A stretch of 25,661 nucleotides of DNA from Candidatus Omnitrophota bacterium (GCA_017995695.1 JAGOIJ010000003.1:1-25661), one strand, 5' to 3'; positions 14,254-22,022 are shown, numbered from the stretch's first letter. Numbers and translations: made by a program. The notes: generated from the letters alone by a model not told the origin.

Positions 14254-15715
14254 GTTGCTTTGCGGTTTTCTATTGGTGTGCATCTGCGCTATTGGTTTCC
14301 TGCTGCGTATATATCATCTGACCGTGCCAAGTCTCTGGTTTGACGAACTGATGACCGCAGGCAGGATTAACTATTCGCTTGTCCAAACCATCCAGAACCT
14401 TTTTGTTTCGCCTTTTCCTCCGCTGTATTATATTTTCATGAACCTATGGGTCAAAATATTTTCCCTAAGCGAATTTAGCCTACGTTTTCCCTCGGTAGTT
14501 TTTTCGACGTTAACAATCCCGCTTGTCTATCTATTAGCAAAAGAGATATTTGATAAGCGCACCGCATTGATAAGCGCGCTATTGGTGAGTATTTCTCCTT
14601 TTAGCATTAATTATGCGCAGGATGCCAAGATGTATTCAATGCTCTGGTTTTTTGAAGGGCTGTCATTTTATTATTTTCTTAAGTTTGTAAAAACTACTGC
14701 TACGCGAAGCTTAGTGGCTTACGTAATTTTTTCCATTCTTTCTTTGTATACGTTGTACGCAGGGTTTATTTTTCTTATTACCCAAAACTTAATTTTTTTC
14801 ATGTTGTTTTACCGAACCAGGCGTAAGGCATGGCTCGTTGGGCAATTGGCGATAGCGCTCGCGTTTGTTTTCTGGTTGCCGGTATTCTTTTATAATGCCG
14901 GCGTGAAGACCGGCTTTGCCTGGATTGCCCCGATCAAGGATTACGGTTTGGTTCTTAAGGAAACTTTTGCGTATGTAACAGGCATAGCAATAGGAGGGGG
15001 GCGCTACCTTCGTTTGGAATTATTGTTGTTTGCGTTTTTGATTCTTTTTGGTTTCATCATGTCGCAGAAGACAAAACGCGTTACTGACAAAGTATTATGG
15101 TTTGGGGCCAACAAGACTATTGCGCTATTTATACTGTGGATTTGTTTGCCGGTTATTATTTTGATAGTTTTGCAGTATTGTGGCGTTCCGCTTTTTGTGA
15201 TTCGGTATGTCGGTTTTATCTATATCCCGCTTTTAATCTTAATCGCGCGCGGCCTGTGTGGCATGACAGCAAGGTATGTATTGTTGGCCTTGGCGGGGAT
15301 TATGTATTTGACGGTTTCACTTCATCTTATCCCTTATTATACGTATGGCCTTAAGATCAATGTTGAGGACTGGCGAGGGATATGCGCTCAGTTGCGTTCA
15401 GTCATTAAAAATAATGATGCGGTGTATTATTCTGGAGTCGGCCACTTGCAGCTGGAATATTTTGTTCAAGGGCTTAAGGTATATCTGCCTGGTAAACAGA
15501 TACCCGCATTCGATGATGAAGCTAAGAAAAGAATCGTCCGGGAAAGAAAAGATGCCTTTTTCATTATATTTGCCTATCATGATCCGGGGCTGCGTCAGCT
15601 GCCCGGTTACGTGTTTAAAAAGAATGTTTCGCGTAGGTCGATAGATCGGTATGATGTAACTACTTCTTCCTCAGAAAGAACCATTGGGTTTGCGTGGTTT
15701 CAAAGGACGATGTAA
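14246..15715 (+). CDS. GT39-type membrane glycosyltransferase (ArnT/PMT-like)
   Basis: 489 residues from the ATG at 14246, with about a dozen membrane helices. The first periplasmic loop carries the family motif VPSLWFDELMTAGRI with D33-E34, the usual catalytic acid pair. It is followed by PPLYYIFMNLW and SPFSINYAQDAKMYSM, all typical of polyprenyl-phosphate-sugar-dependent transferases. It would add a sugar to a lipid or protein on the outer face of the inner membrane. The frame stays open upstream inside miaB, but only the ATG at 14246 gives a proper N-terminal membrane anchor. The downstream GT2 gene could supply the polyprenyl-phosphate sugar. The acceptor is unknown. Confidence 0.83.
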   Translation: MSKLLCGFLLVCICAIGFLLRIYHLTVPSLWFDELMTAGRINYSLVQTIQNLFVSPFPPLYYIFMNLWVKIFSLSEFSLRFPSVVFSTLTIPLVYLLAKEIFDKRTALISALLVSISPFSINYAQDAKMYSMLWFFEGLSFYYFLKFVKTTATRSLVAYVIFSILSLYTLYAGFIFLITQNLIFFMLFYRTRRKAWLVGQLAIALAFVFWLPVFFYNAGVKTGFAWIAPIKDYGLVLKETFAYVTGIAIGGGRYLRLELLLFAFLILFGFIMSQKTKRVTDKVLWFGANKTIALFILWICLPVIILIVLQYCGVPLFVIRYVGFIYIPLLILIARGLCGMTARYVLLALAGIMYLTVSLHLIPYYTYGLKINVEDWRGICAQLRSVIKNNDAVYYSGVGHLQLEYFVQGLKVYLPGKQIPAFDDEAKKRIVRERKDAFFIIFAYHDPGLRQLPGYVFKKNVSRRSIDRYDVTTSSSERTIGFAWFQRTM

Positions 15716-15785
15716 TTATCGCAAGCTTTGGTTAGAGAAAGCAGCGTTCGCTTTTCCGGTGAGAACAAAATAGCAGGGAGCTACT

Positions 15786-16496
15786 ATGGAATATTCAGTT
15801 ATCATTCCTTTGTTTAATGAACAGGAGTCCTTAGTGTTATTGCAGGAAGAGCTTGACGTTGTCTTAAGAAAAACAAACGCTGCTTACGAGATTATTTATA
15901 TAGACGACGGCAGCACGGATGCGTCGTTGGAGACGTTGAAAGGTATCCGCAAGCGCTATCCGGAAGTAAAAATTGTATCGTTTAAGAAACACGCGGGTAA
16001 ATCCGCTGCGTTATGCGCTGGTTTTAACGTTGCCCGCGGCAGGTTTTTCATTACCCTGGATGCGGATTTGCAAAATAATCCGGCAGATATTCCTGAGTTG
16101 TTGCGTTTCAAAGACCAATGTGATCTTATCATGGGAATCAGGGTTAAAAGGCAGGATAGTTGGTTGCAGCGATTTTCTTCAGGCTTTGCGCACGGCTGTA
16201 GACAGCTTGTCTTAAAGGATCAGACTAAGGATGCCGGATGCGCGCTGCGGGTTTTCCGTAGGGAGGTGTTAGATTCGGTGTATCTGTTTAGGAATTTCCA
16301 TCGATTTTTCGGATATCTTGTGCGCGCGCATGGTTTTACGGTGAAAGATATTCCCGTCACCCATCGGCCCCGGTCGTTTGGTAAATCAAAATACACGACC
16401 CTTAAGCGTCTTATTGAGGGTATCTTTGATCTTTTTGGTGTCTGGTGGATCCAAAAAAGACAGATCAGGTATGAGATAGCGTATCAATCAGAATGA
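15786..16496 (+). CDS. GT2 glycosyltransferase, polyprenyl-phosphate mannosyl/glucosyltransferase-like
   Basis: 236 residues with a GT-A fold: N-terminal YSVIIPLFNEQESL, nucleotide-binding DDGSTD (40-45), metal site LDADLQNNP (91-99) and GIRVKRQDSW. The layout is that of dolichol/undecaprenyl-phosphate mannosyltransferases of the DPM1 type without C-terminal membrane helices; the C terminus is short and basic. It probably charges undecaprenyl phosphate with a hexose on the cytoplasmic face for the adjacent GT39 protein (inference from family and context). A GGGAG ribosome site is well placed before the ATG. The stop overlaps an ATG (ATGA at 16493-16496) that opens a 26-codon reading frame. 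Confidence 0.88.
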   Translation: MEYSVIIPLFNEQESLVLLQEELDVVLRKTNAAYEIIYIDDGSTDASLETLKGIRKRYPEVKIVSFKKHAGKSAALCAGFNVARGRFFITLDADLQNNPADIPELLRFKDQCDLIMGIRVKRQDSWLQRFSSGFAHGCRQLVLKDQTKDAGCALRVFRREVLDSVYLFRNFHRFFGYLVRAHGFTVKDIPVTHRPRSFGKSKYTTLKRLIEGIFDLFGVWWIQKRQIRYEIAYQSE

Positions 16497-16573
16497 GAGA
16501 TGACGTGTTGCCAAGATTTTATTTGGATTTAATCGATAAATATCGTACTATAGGTATAACCTATTCCGGGTAG
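16493..16573 (+). pseudogene. Tiny open frame carrying a miaB-like fragment (possible gene remnant)
   Basis: An ATGA overlap with the GT2 stop opens a 26-codon frame ending at TAG 16571-16573. Its middle, FYLDLIDKYRTI, matches MiaB residues 277-288 (YYLDLVEKYRTI). At DNA level 16516-16553 matches 13938-13975 at 32 of 38 positions, and the differences are synonymous or conservative in the same frame. Sequence on both sides no longer matches. It is most simply a decayed piece of a duplicated miaB-type gene, though a short translated peptide or a coincidence cannot be excluded. Confidence 0.4.
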
Positions 16574-16593
16574 ATATAGCTTACAGAAAGCAT

Positions 16594-17397
16594 ATGCTGA
16601 TGCGTATCCAGTGTTGGTGGTTATTGATGTTTGGGGGATTATTCTTGATTGCGCCAGATTCTGCACAGGCGTCACGAATTGACGTCAGCCGTATTAAGGC
16701 CGCGTATATGAGCGCTGATTTTTCTCAGGCAATAGCGCAGGGAGAGCAGGCGTTGGCTGGCGCTTCAAAGCATGAGCAGGGGCTTGATGAGTTGTATTAT
16801 CTGCTTGGATTAAGTTACCTTAAAGAAGGCAATGTGTTGAGGGCTTCGGATATCTTTGAAATAATAATTAAGGAGTTCCCGCGTAGTCCTTTGCATGAGT
16901 CTGCGCAATTAGGATTAGCTGATACGATGTTTTTGACTAACGATTTTGGGCGCGCAGAGGCAGCATATAAAAATCTTCTTGAAACTAAATCGCGCGCAGT
17001 TGAAAATGTTGAACTGTTCGTGCGCTTAAAGCAGCTTTATCTTAAGCAGGGGGATGTGCGTTTAGCTTCTCACTATGAGGCGCTATTGAGAAAAGAATAT
17101 CCTCTTTATTCTGAGATCAGTATGGGGCATGATCAGTGCGCGCTGCCGCCGCAAAGCAAAAACACGGAATTGTTTTATTCAGTGCAAGTAGGTTCATTCG
17201 GGCAGGAAGACAATGCAATAAAACTAAGGCAGCAATTGTTGCATAAACGTTATCCGGCTTTTATTGAAGAGGTCACCACGGTGCAGGGGGTTGTTATGTA
17301 TAAGGTGCGCGTAGGAAAATATGCTTCTTTGAGAGAGGCCGAGCTCCTGCAGGATGAGCTTAAAAGCCTGGGTTTTCCTACGCAGATCTGCCCTTGA
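16594..17397 (+). CDS. Exported TPR protein with C-terminal SPOR domain
   Basis: 267 residues. A Sec signal peptide occupies about 1-26 (hydrophobic WWLLMFGGLFLIA, cleavage likely after AQA). Residues ~30-175 form TPR-like helical pairs (DELYYLLGLSYLKEGNVLRASDIF and the next repeats resemble YbgF/BamD-type periplasmic TPRs). Residues ~189-267 form a SPOR domain (FYSVQVGSFGQEDNAIKL, MYKVRVGKYASLREAELL, LGFPTQ), which binds denuded peptidoglycan strands, typically at division sites. Localisation to the periplasm and septal wall is therefore expected. Ribosome binding is weak (AGAAAG); an ATG six bases further in (16600) is an alternative start. Flanking genes are envelope glycosyltransferases. 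Confidence 0.82.
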   Translation: MLMRIQCWWLLMFGGLFLIAPDSAQASRIDVSRIKAAYMSADFSQAIAQGEQALAGASKHEQGLDELYYLLGLSYLKEGNVLRASDIFEIIIKEFPRSPLHESAQLGLADTMFLTNDFGRAEAAYKNLLETKSRAVENVELFVRLKQLYLKQGDVRLASHYEALLRKEYPLYSEISMGHDQCALPPQSKNTELFYSVQVGSFGQEDNAIKLRQQLLHKRYPAFIEEVTTVQGVVMYKVRVGKYASLREAELLQDELKSLGFPTQICP

Positions 17398-17451
17398 GTT
17401 TTATGCGCTTAAAATTTATCCTTAATAGCAGTTATTCCTAGATAACATTAT

Positions 17452-19317
17452 ATGCATACTTCCATTCGCAGCGCTGTAATGAACGTTGAAAAAATAGATC
17501 TATGGATTTGTTTTTTCTTGTTTGTTGTTGCTTCGTATCTACGCATCCTGTTTCTCGCCGATTATAACAATAGCGCTATTTTTCCTTTTTTGTTGAATTC
17601 CGATAGTTATTATACCCTTATTTGGGCTAAAGATATAGCCAGCGGGGATCTATTAGGTTTACAAGCGGGCGTCTTGATGAAGTGGCCGCTATATGCGTAT
17701 CTGCTTGGGTTGGGGGTTGCCCTGACTCAAGGTAATGTTAGCTATATGTTGTTGTTTCAATTTTTACTAGGAGTGGCGACTATCATCATGCTGTATTGGG
17801 TCGGGCGCATGCTTTTTAATAGAATTGTTGGTTTGCTCGCTGCTTTGATGTGTTTATGGCAGGGTTTGTTCATTTTTTACGAAGGCCTGCTGATGTATAC
17901 GACCTTGGCGATTTTATTTGCTTTATTGCTTTTTATTGTTGTCGAAAAGGTTCGTCTTTCTCCTAACGTAAAGAATTTTTTTTGGTTTGGCGTTGTGCTA
18001 GGCCTGGCTACCCTTAATCAAGCTAATATTGTTGTTTTTGGCTGTTTGGCCGCGGCAGGTATTGTTAAAGAGCGCAGAATTCGGTTCCTTCAGGCAGCAA
18101 AGTTGATGGGAAGCTTTCTTTTGGGCTTGAGTCTCTTGATAGGAATGGTAACGGCGCGTAATTTCCTTGCGGAAAAAGATTTTGTGCCGCTGACAGGTAA
18201 TCTTGGTGTTACTTTTTTTATCGGTAACAATCCGCAGGCAACGGGTACATTTGACCGCTCAACAGAGCTTGATATGAATCAGGAGGATATGTTTAAAAGT
18301 GCAAGGATCATCGCTGAGTTTGAATCTGGCAGAAAGCTTAAGGCGTCGGAAGTTTCCCGGTTTTGGTTTAAACGCTCGATAGCTTTCTTGCGCCAAGAAC
18401 CTCTGCGATTTATTGCGCTGCAGATTAAGAAATTCTTGCTTATGTTTAGTCCATTTGAATTTGTGCATGAAACAGAGTATCTGTTGCTGAAGGATTCTAT
18501 CGGGATATTTAAGGTATTGTTTTTGGATCTGCGTATGCTTATGCCCTTAGCTTTAGTAGGAATGGTATTGGGTCTGCGCGATCTTAAGAAAACAGCGTAT
18601 ATGTACCTTATGGTGTTATCTCTGGCGGCGACTACCGCTGTTTTTTATGTTGCAGCGCGTTACCGGATTCTTATGGTTCCTTTTCTGGCTCTTTTTGCAG
18701 GATATGGGGTTTATGCATTAGGTCGGTGTATCGCGCGCAAACGCTTGGTAGCCGCAGCGTTGCTCGTGGGAATATTCATTGCTTCATTTATTATTGTGGA
18801 TAGGGGTTTGATGTTTAAGCCAAAACCGAAACTGCAAGACCAGCGATTAATGTTTCTTGATCATCATTCTGTTAAGGCATCGTTTTTTGAACACAATAAG
18901 GATTATCAGAATATGCTGCAGCAGCTTCTGTTTGCTCAGCAGTTAGCCCCTTATGAGCGTTGGGTATTATTTCGTCTGGGTGCTGCGTATTATTTTACTA
19001 AGCAATGGGATAAAGCCGAGGAGAAATTCAAAGAGGTTATCAAGAGGTTTCCGTATTACGTTAGCGCTTATTACAATCTTGGTTTGTTGTATAATCAGCA
19101 AGAGCGTTTTAGCGACGCGCTCTCGATTCTCAAAAAAGCCTCGGCGCTTGATCCTCGTGATGCCCGTATTCATTTTGAGCTGGGAATAGCGCATAAGCAA
19201 ATGGGTAATATGCTGGAAGCTAAAAATGAGTTTTTATTGGCTTTGCAAAAAATTAACCGTTGGCGCCATGGTGAGCGAGCGACTATCAGGCAGGAATTAC
19301 TCTCAATCTCTGAATGA
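17452..19317 (+). CDS. GT39-like membrane protein with C-terminal TPR domain
   Basis: 621 residues in two parts. Residues ~15-445 contain about ten membrane helices in GT39/ArnT style, with the first-loop acidic motif LNSDSYYTLIWAKDI and a late YRILMVPFLALFAGYGVYAL helix. Residues ~480-600 contain about three TPR units (WVLFRLGAAYYFTKQWDKAEE, AYYNLGLLYNQQERFSDALS, IHFELGIAHKQMGNMLEAKN), the last on the periplasmic side if the topology is as usual. Such fusions are seen in PVC and candidate-phylum glycosyltransferases. The start is ATG 17452 or in-frame 17479; neither has a good ribosome site. The stop shares ATGA with miaA, so the two are translationally coupled. Substrate unknown. Confidence 0.78.
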   Translation: MHTSIRSAVMNVEKIDLWICFFLFVVASYLRILFLADYNNSAIFPFLLNSDSYYTLIWAKDIASGDLLGLQAGVLMKWPLYAYLLGLGVALTQGNVSYMLLFQFLLGVATIIMLYWVGRMLFNRIVGLLAALMCLWQGLFIFYEGLLMYTTLAILFALLLFIVVEKVRLSPNVKNFFWFGVVLGLATLNQANIVVFGCLAAAGIVKERRIRFLQAAKLMGSFLLGLSLLIGMVTARNFLAEKDFVPLTGNLGVTFFIGNNPQATGTFDRSTELDMNQEDMFKSARIIAEFESGRKLKASEVSRFWFKRSIAFLRQEPLRFIALQIKKFLLMFSPFEFVHETEYLLLKDSIGIFKVLFLDLRMLMPLALVGMVLGLRDLKKTAYMYLMVLSLAATTAVFYVAARYRILMVPFLALFAGYGVYALGRCIARKRLVAAALLVGIFIASFIIVDRGLMFKPKPKLQDQRLMFLDHHSVKASFFEHNKDYQNMLQQLLFAQQLAPYERWVLFRLGAAYYFTKQWDKAEEKFKEVIKRFPYYVSAYYNLGLLYNQQERFSDALSILKKASALDPRDARIHFELGIAHKQMGNMLEAKNEFLLALQKINRWRHGERATIRQELLSISE

Positions 19318-20243
19318 ACGATAGAGTTCTTTTTATTGTCGGGCCCACTGCAATAGGAAAAACTGAAATAGCAGTTTTAGTCGCGCGCAAGATCAACGCT
19401 GAAATTATCTGTTGCGATTCGATGCAGGTTTATAAAGGTATGCCTGTCCTTACCTCTATGCCACAACAGGCGCTGTTGCGTAGAGTCGCGCATCATTTAT
19501 TCAGCGTCATTTCTCCCTCTAAAGAATTCAATGTTTCAGCATATCGGGCGTTAGCTTTAAAAAAAGTACGCGCCGTGCTTAAGCGAGGGAAGGTCCCGCT
19601 TTTTGTGGGCGGTTCCGGACTCTATATGAAAGTTTTGTTAGATGGTATATTCGAAGAGAAGATTCAGGATGATACGCTGCGCGATAAGCTTTATCAAGAA
19701 GCGCAGAAGATTGGCAATATTCAACTGTATGCGCGGTTAAAGAAAATAGACCCCTTGGCTGCGACGAAAATTCATCCTAACGATACACGACGCCTGGTGC
19801 GAGCTTTGGAGGTATTTACGTTGACAGGCAAGCCAATTTCGCTTTTACAGAAGAACAGGAGCGGGTTGGATAATGAGTGCGCTGTAACCGTTATTGGATT
19901 GACGATGAATAGGGATGCTTTGTATGCGCGGATTGACCAGCGCGTTGAGTGCATGCTTAAGCAAGGTTTGCTTGAAGAGGTAGCGAGGCTGAAGAGGCGC
20001 GCGCTGAGCAAGACTGCTTCCTGCGCAATAGGGTTTAAAGAGTTGGCTGGTTTCAGGGATGGTGCGTATGACCTCGCCGAGGCTATACGTTTGATAAAAC
20101 GCAATACCCGTCATTATGCTAAGCGCCAACTAACGTGGTTTAAGAAAGAAACCCGTCTTTCCTGGATTGCCATGAAAGCGCACGATAAACCGAATGCGGT
20201 AGCTTCAAAGATTATACGATTGTACAAAGCGCACACTAGCTAA
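19314..20243 (+). CDS. miaA: tRNA dimethylallyltransferase
   Basis: Transfers the dimethylallyl group from DMAPP to A37 of tRNAs, giving i6A, the substrate of MiaB. 309 residues, normal length. Motifs: P-loop GPTAIGKT (10-17), CDSMQVY (34-40; the Asp is catalytic), GGSGLYMKVLLDGIF (99-113), HPNDTRRLVRALEV and the C-terminal IGFKELAGF, RQLTWF tRNA/DMAPP segments. Starts by ATGA overlap with the TPR glycosyltransferase. Its last six codons (YKAHTS) lie in a 16-bp direct repeat flanking a MITE-like element; the distal copy would read YKAHTK and stop, so the present C terminus was probably rewritten by the insertion. Confidence 0.96.
   Translation: MNDRVLFIVGPTAIGKTEIAVLVARKINAEIICCDSMQVYKGMPVLTSMPQQALLRRVAHHLFSVISPSKEFNVSAYRALALKKVRAVLKRGKVPLFVGGSGLYMKVLLDGIFEEKIQDDTLRDKLYQEAQKIGNIQLYARLKKIDPLAATKIHPNDTRRLVRALEVFTLTGKPISLLQKNRSGLDNECAVTVIGLTMNRDALYARIDQRVECMLKQGLLEEVARLKRRALSKTASCAIGFKELAGFRDGAYDLAEAIRLIKRNTRHYAKRQLTWFKKETRLSWIAMKAHDKPNAVASKIIRLYKAHTS
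20223..20238 (+). repeat. 16-bp direct repeat, left copy (putative target-site duplication)
   Basis: TACAAAGCGCACACTA, inside the last codons of miaA, recurs exactly at 20368-20383. The two copies bracket the palindromic element 20252-20362, suggesting duplication of the insertion site. Confidence 0.7.
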
Positions 20244-20251
20244 ATGCTGGG

Positions 20252-20362
20252 GTGTCATTGCGAATCCCCCGCAGGGGGTGAAGCAATCCCGAAGGTTGCG
20301 AGGGCTTAAGCCCGAAGCAATCTCTGTAGATTGCTTCGTCGCTTCGCTCCTCGCAATGACAC
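20252..20362 (+). mobile_element. MITE-like palindromic repeat element (non-coding, GTCATTGCGA type)
   Basis: A 111-bp element with perfect 12-bp terminal inverted repeats, GTGTCATTGCGA (20252-20263) and TCGCAATGACAC (20351-20362). Inside are several dyads: a C5/G5 stem at about 20266, GGGCTTAAGCCC (20302-20313) and an 11-bp stem CGAAGCAATCT/AGATTGCTTCG (20313-20338). I recognise the TCATTGCGA...GAAGCAATC family as a dispersed repeat in many unrelated bacterial genomes. It contains no transposase, so any movement needs an enzyme in trans. A translated frame on the minus strand (CHCEERSDEAI) is an artefact of this repeat. Confidence 0.85.
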
Positions 20363-20367
20363 TGATA

Positions 20368-20383
20368 TACAAAGCGCACACTA
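20368..20383 (+). repeat. 16-bp direct repeat, right copy (putative target-site duplication)
   Basis: Exact second copy of the miaA 3' sequence at 20223-20238, five bases beyond the element's right terminal repeat. In the miaA frame it would encode YKAHT followed by AAA TGA, a plausible ancestral miaA end. Confidence 0.7.
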
Positions 20384-20398
20384 AATGACACGAGAAAA

Positions 20399-21658
20399 AT
20401 GGAAAAAGTTATCTTAGTTACCGTTGCTTTAAAACACAACCGCGATAATTGGCGCATTGAAGATACCGCCGGCGAGTTGGAGGAGCTTGCGCGTACTTCA
20501 GGCGTTGAGGTTAAGGATCATAGTATGTTTGTAGTTGAAAAGCCGACTGCTAATCTTTTTATCGGGCAGGGCAAAGCTCAGGAGATTGCTTTCTTGTGCC
20601 AAGAGTATGAGGTCGACGCAGTTATTATGAGTCAAGATCTTTCAGGTACGCAGCAACGCAACCTGGAGAATATTTTTGGCTGCAAGACTATTGACCGAAC
20701 ACAACTAATTCTAGATATTTTTGCAAGACACGCCAAGAGCCCAGAAGGCAAGATGCAAGTGGAGTTGGCGCAGCTTGAATATCTGCTACCGAGATTAACC
20801 GGTAAAGGAGTGGTGCTTTCCCGTTTAGGTGGCGGTATTGGAACGAGAGGGCCTGGCGAACAAAAGCTTGAAGTTGACCGTAGGCGGATTAGAAAACGCA
20901 TTGATAAGCTTAAAGATGATTTAAGGCAGCATGCGTTGCATCGGCAAACCGTAAGAAAGCGGCGCAAGGAAAATGCCATGCCGCAGGTTGCTTTAGTCGG
21001 CTACACGAATGCCGGGAAATCTTCTCTTTTAAATGCCCTTACTGAAGCAGGGCAGGTGGTATCAGACGGGCTATTCACAACGCTGGATCCTTTGGCAAAG
21101 AAAATAATATTACCCAATAAAGAGACGATTGTCCTTTCTGATACAGTTGGTTTCTTGCACAATCTTCCTCACCATGTTATCGAAGCATTTAAGGCAACGC
21201 TAGAAGAAGTCATAGACGCAGATCTGCTTATTCATGTGCTTGATGTCAATCATCCGAGAGTGTATGAGCACAGTAAATCAGTTTTTAAGGTTTTGCATGA
21301 ACTGAAGAGTCATGATAAGCCTACCATCACTGCCTTAAATAAAATTGATCTGCTGGAAGATAAGACCTGGCTTAGGCAACTTGAACACGATTTCGATAAT
21401 GCCATCGCAATCTCTGCTATGACCAAGGAGAACTTGGATGCCTTACTTGAGAAAATTCAAAGTTTTTTTTCCGAACGTATGGTACGCCTGGAAGTGATGA
21501 TATCGCACAAGCGCATGGATTTAGTGGATTTATTTTACCGCAATGGCAAAGTAGAGCAGATCGAGTATCTTCCTAAGGGAATTAAGGTTAATCTTAGCTT
21601 ACCGCGTGTTCTTGCTCAGCAGTTACAGGCAAAACGGGATATTGAGCCCATCAGTTAG
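20399..21658 (+). CDS. hflX: GTPase HflX
   Basis: Ribosome-associated GTPase that splits or rescues stalled 70S ribosomes, notably under heat stress. 419 residues. The N-terminal HflX domain ends in the Gly-rich linker RLGGGIGTRGPGEQKLEVDRRR (142-163), followed by a coiled coil. The G domain has G1 GYTNAGKS (201-208), G2 around TLDP (228-231), G3 DTVG (248-251) and G4 NKID (314-317). The start ATG has only a weak GAG-A-rich site upstream. In many bacteria hflX follows miaA with hfq between them; here hfq is absent and the MITE-like element occupies that space. Its transcription may depend on read-through from miaA. Confidence 0.95.
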   Translation: MEKVILVTVALKHNRDNWRIEDTAGELEELARTSGVEVKDHSMFVVEKPTANLFIGQGKAQEIAFLCQEYEVDAVIMSQDLSGTQQRNLENIFGCKTIDRTQLILDIFARHAKSPEGKMQVELAQLEYLLPRLTGKGVVLSRLGGGIGTRGPGEQKLEVDRRRIRKRIDKLKDDLRQHALHRQTVRKRRKENAMPQVALVGYTNAGKSSLLNALTEAGQVVSDGLFTTLDPLAKKIILPNKETIVLSDTVGFLHNLPHHVIEAFKATLEEVIDADLLIHVLDVNHPRVYEHSKSVFKVLHELKSHDKPTITALNKIDLLEDKTWLRQLEHDFDNAIAISAMTKENLDALLEKIQSFFSERMVRLEVMISHKRMDLVDLFYRNGKVEQIEYLPKGIKVNLSLPRVLAQQLQAKRDIEPIS

Positions 21659-21668
21659 ATTATCTAAC
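21654..21668 (+). promoter_or_regulatory. 15-bp perfect dyad downstream of hflX (possible operator)
   Basis: GTTAGAT-T-ATCTAAC is a perfect seven-base dyad around one base, spanning the hflX stop and 18 bases before the next -35 box. Too compact for a long hairpin; it could be an operator for the hspR-like promoter, or chance. Confidence 0.3.
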
Positions 21669-21686
21669 AAAATTAATAAAAATAAC

Positions 21687-21715
21687 TTGACAAAACTATT
21701 AGTTTATGGTAATCT
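21687..21715 (+). promoter_or_regulatory. Probable promoter of the hspR-like gene
   Basis: TTGACA at 21687-21692 is followed after 17 bases by TAATCT at 21710-21715, which keeps the important first T, second A and last T of a -10 box. The surroundings are A+T-rich. It gives a leader of about 20 bases before the ATG. No HAIR-type or CIRCE operator is visible here. Confidence 0.55.
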
Positions 21716-21741
21716 TAAAATGAAAATATGAAGGAGGTAAG

Positions 21742-21999
21742 ATGCCTACCTTTGATATTGTGATTAGTCCAGACGAGCCGGTATATGTTATCAGCGTGGT
21801 GAGCAAGCTTGTGGAGATACCAGTATGGACGCTTCGCCAGTTGGATAAGGCAGGGGTTGTTTGTCCTCAGCGCATTGGTAAGAAAAGCCGGTTGTATTCG
21901 TTAAAAGACGTGAAAAAGCTGGAATATATACATTACCTTATGATTGAGAAACGGGTGAATATTCATGGGATTAAGATTATTTTGGAGAAGACAGGTTAG
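21742..21999 (+). CDS. MerR-family transcriptional regulator, HspR-like
   Basis: 85 residues with a MerR-type winged-helix DNA-binding domain: EPVYVISVVSKLVEIPVWTLRQLDKAGVV is the helix-turn-helix, RLYSLKDVKKLEYIHYL the wing, and NIHGIKIILE the last helix. The opening PVYVISVVSKL and NIHGIKIIL resemble HspR, the heat-shock repressor that controls dnaK and clpB in actinobacteria and others. There is no effector-binding domain, as in HspR. AAGGAGGT at 21731-21738 is a strong, slightly close ribosome site. It sits immediately upstream of clpB, supporting a stress role; its operator here is not evident. Confident for MerR; moderate for the HspR function. Confidence 0.8.
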   Translation: MPTFDIVISPDEPVYVISVVSKLVEIPVWTLRQLDKAGVVCPQRIGKKSRLYSLKDVKKLEYIHYLMIEKRVNIHGIKIILEKTG

Positions 22000-22022
22000 T
22001 TAGCTCCCAAGATATTTTTTTT
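21982..22022 (+). terminator. Possible weak terminator or attenuator between hspR-like and clpB genes
   Basis: TTGGAG (21982-21987) can pair with CTCCCAA (22004-22010) with one bulged base, followed by a run of eight T at 22015-22022. The stem is short and starts inside the hspR-like gene, so termination would be partial. Confidence 0.3.

Noticed and set aside
16523..16552. Promoter for the TPR-SPOR gene (TTGGAT with TACTAT)
   Set aside because: Both hexamers are weak and lie within the miaB-like fragment, which explains the sequence better.
20236..20457. Minus-strand 73-codon frame containing CHCEERSDEAI
   Set aside because: It is the well-known spurious translation of the palindromic repeat element plus antisense hflX sequence.
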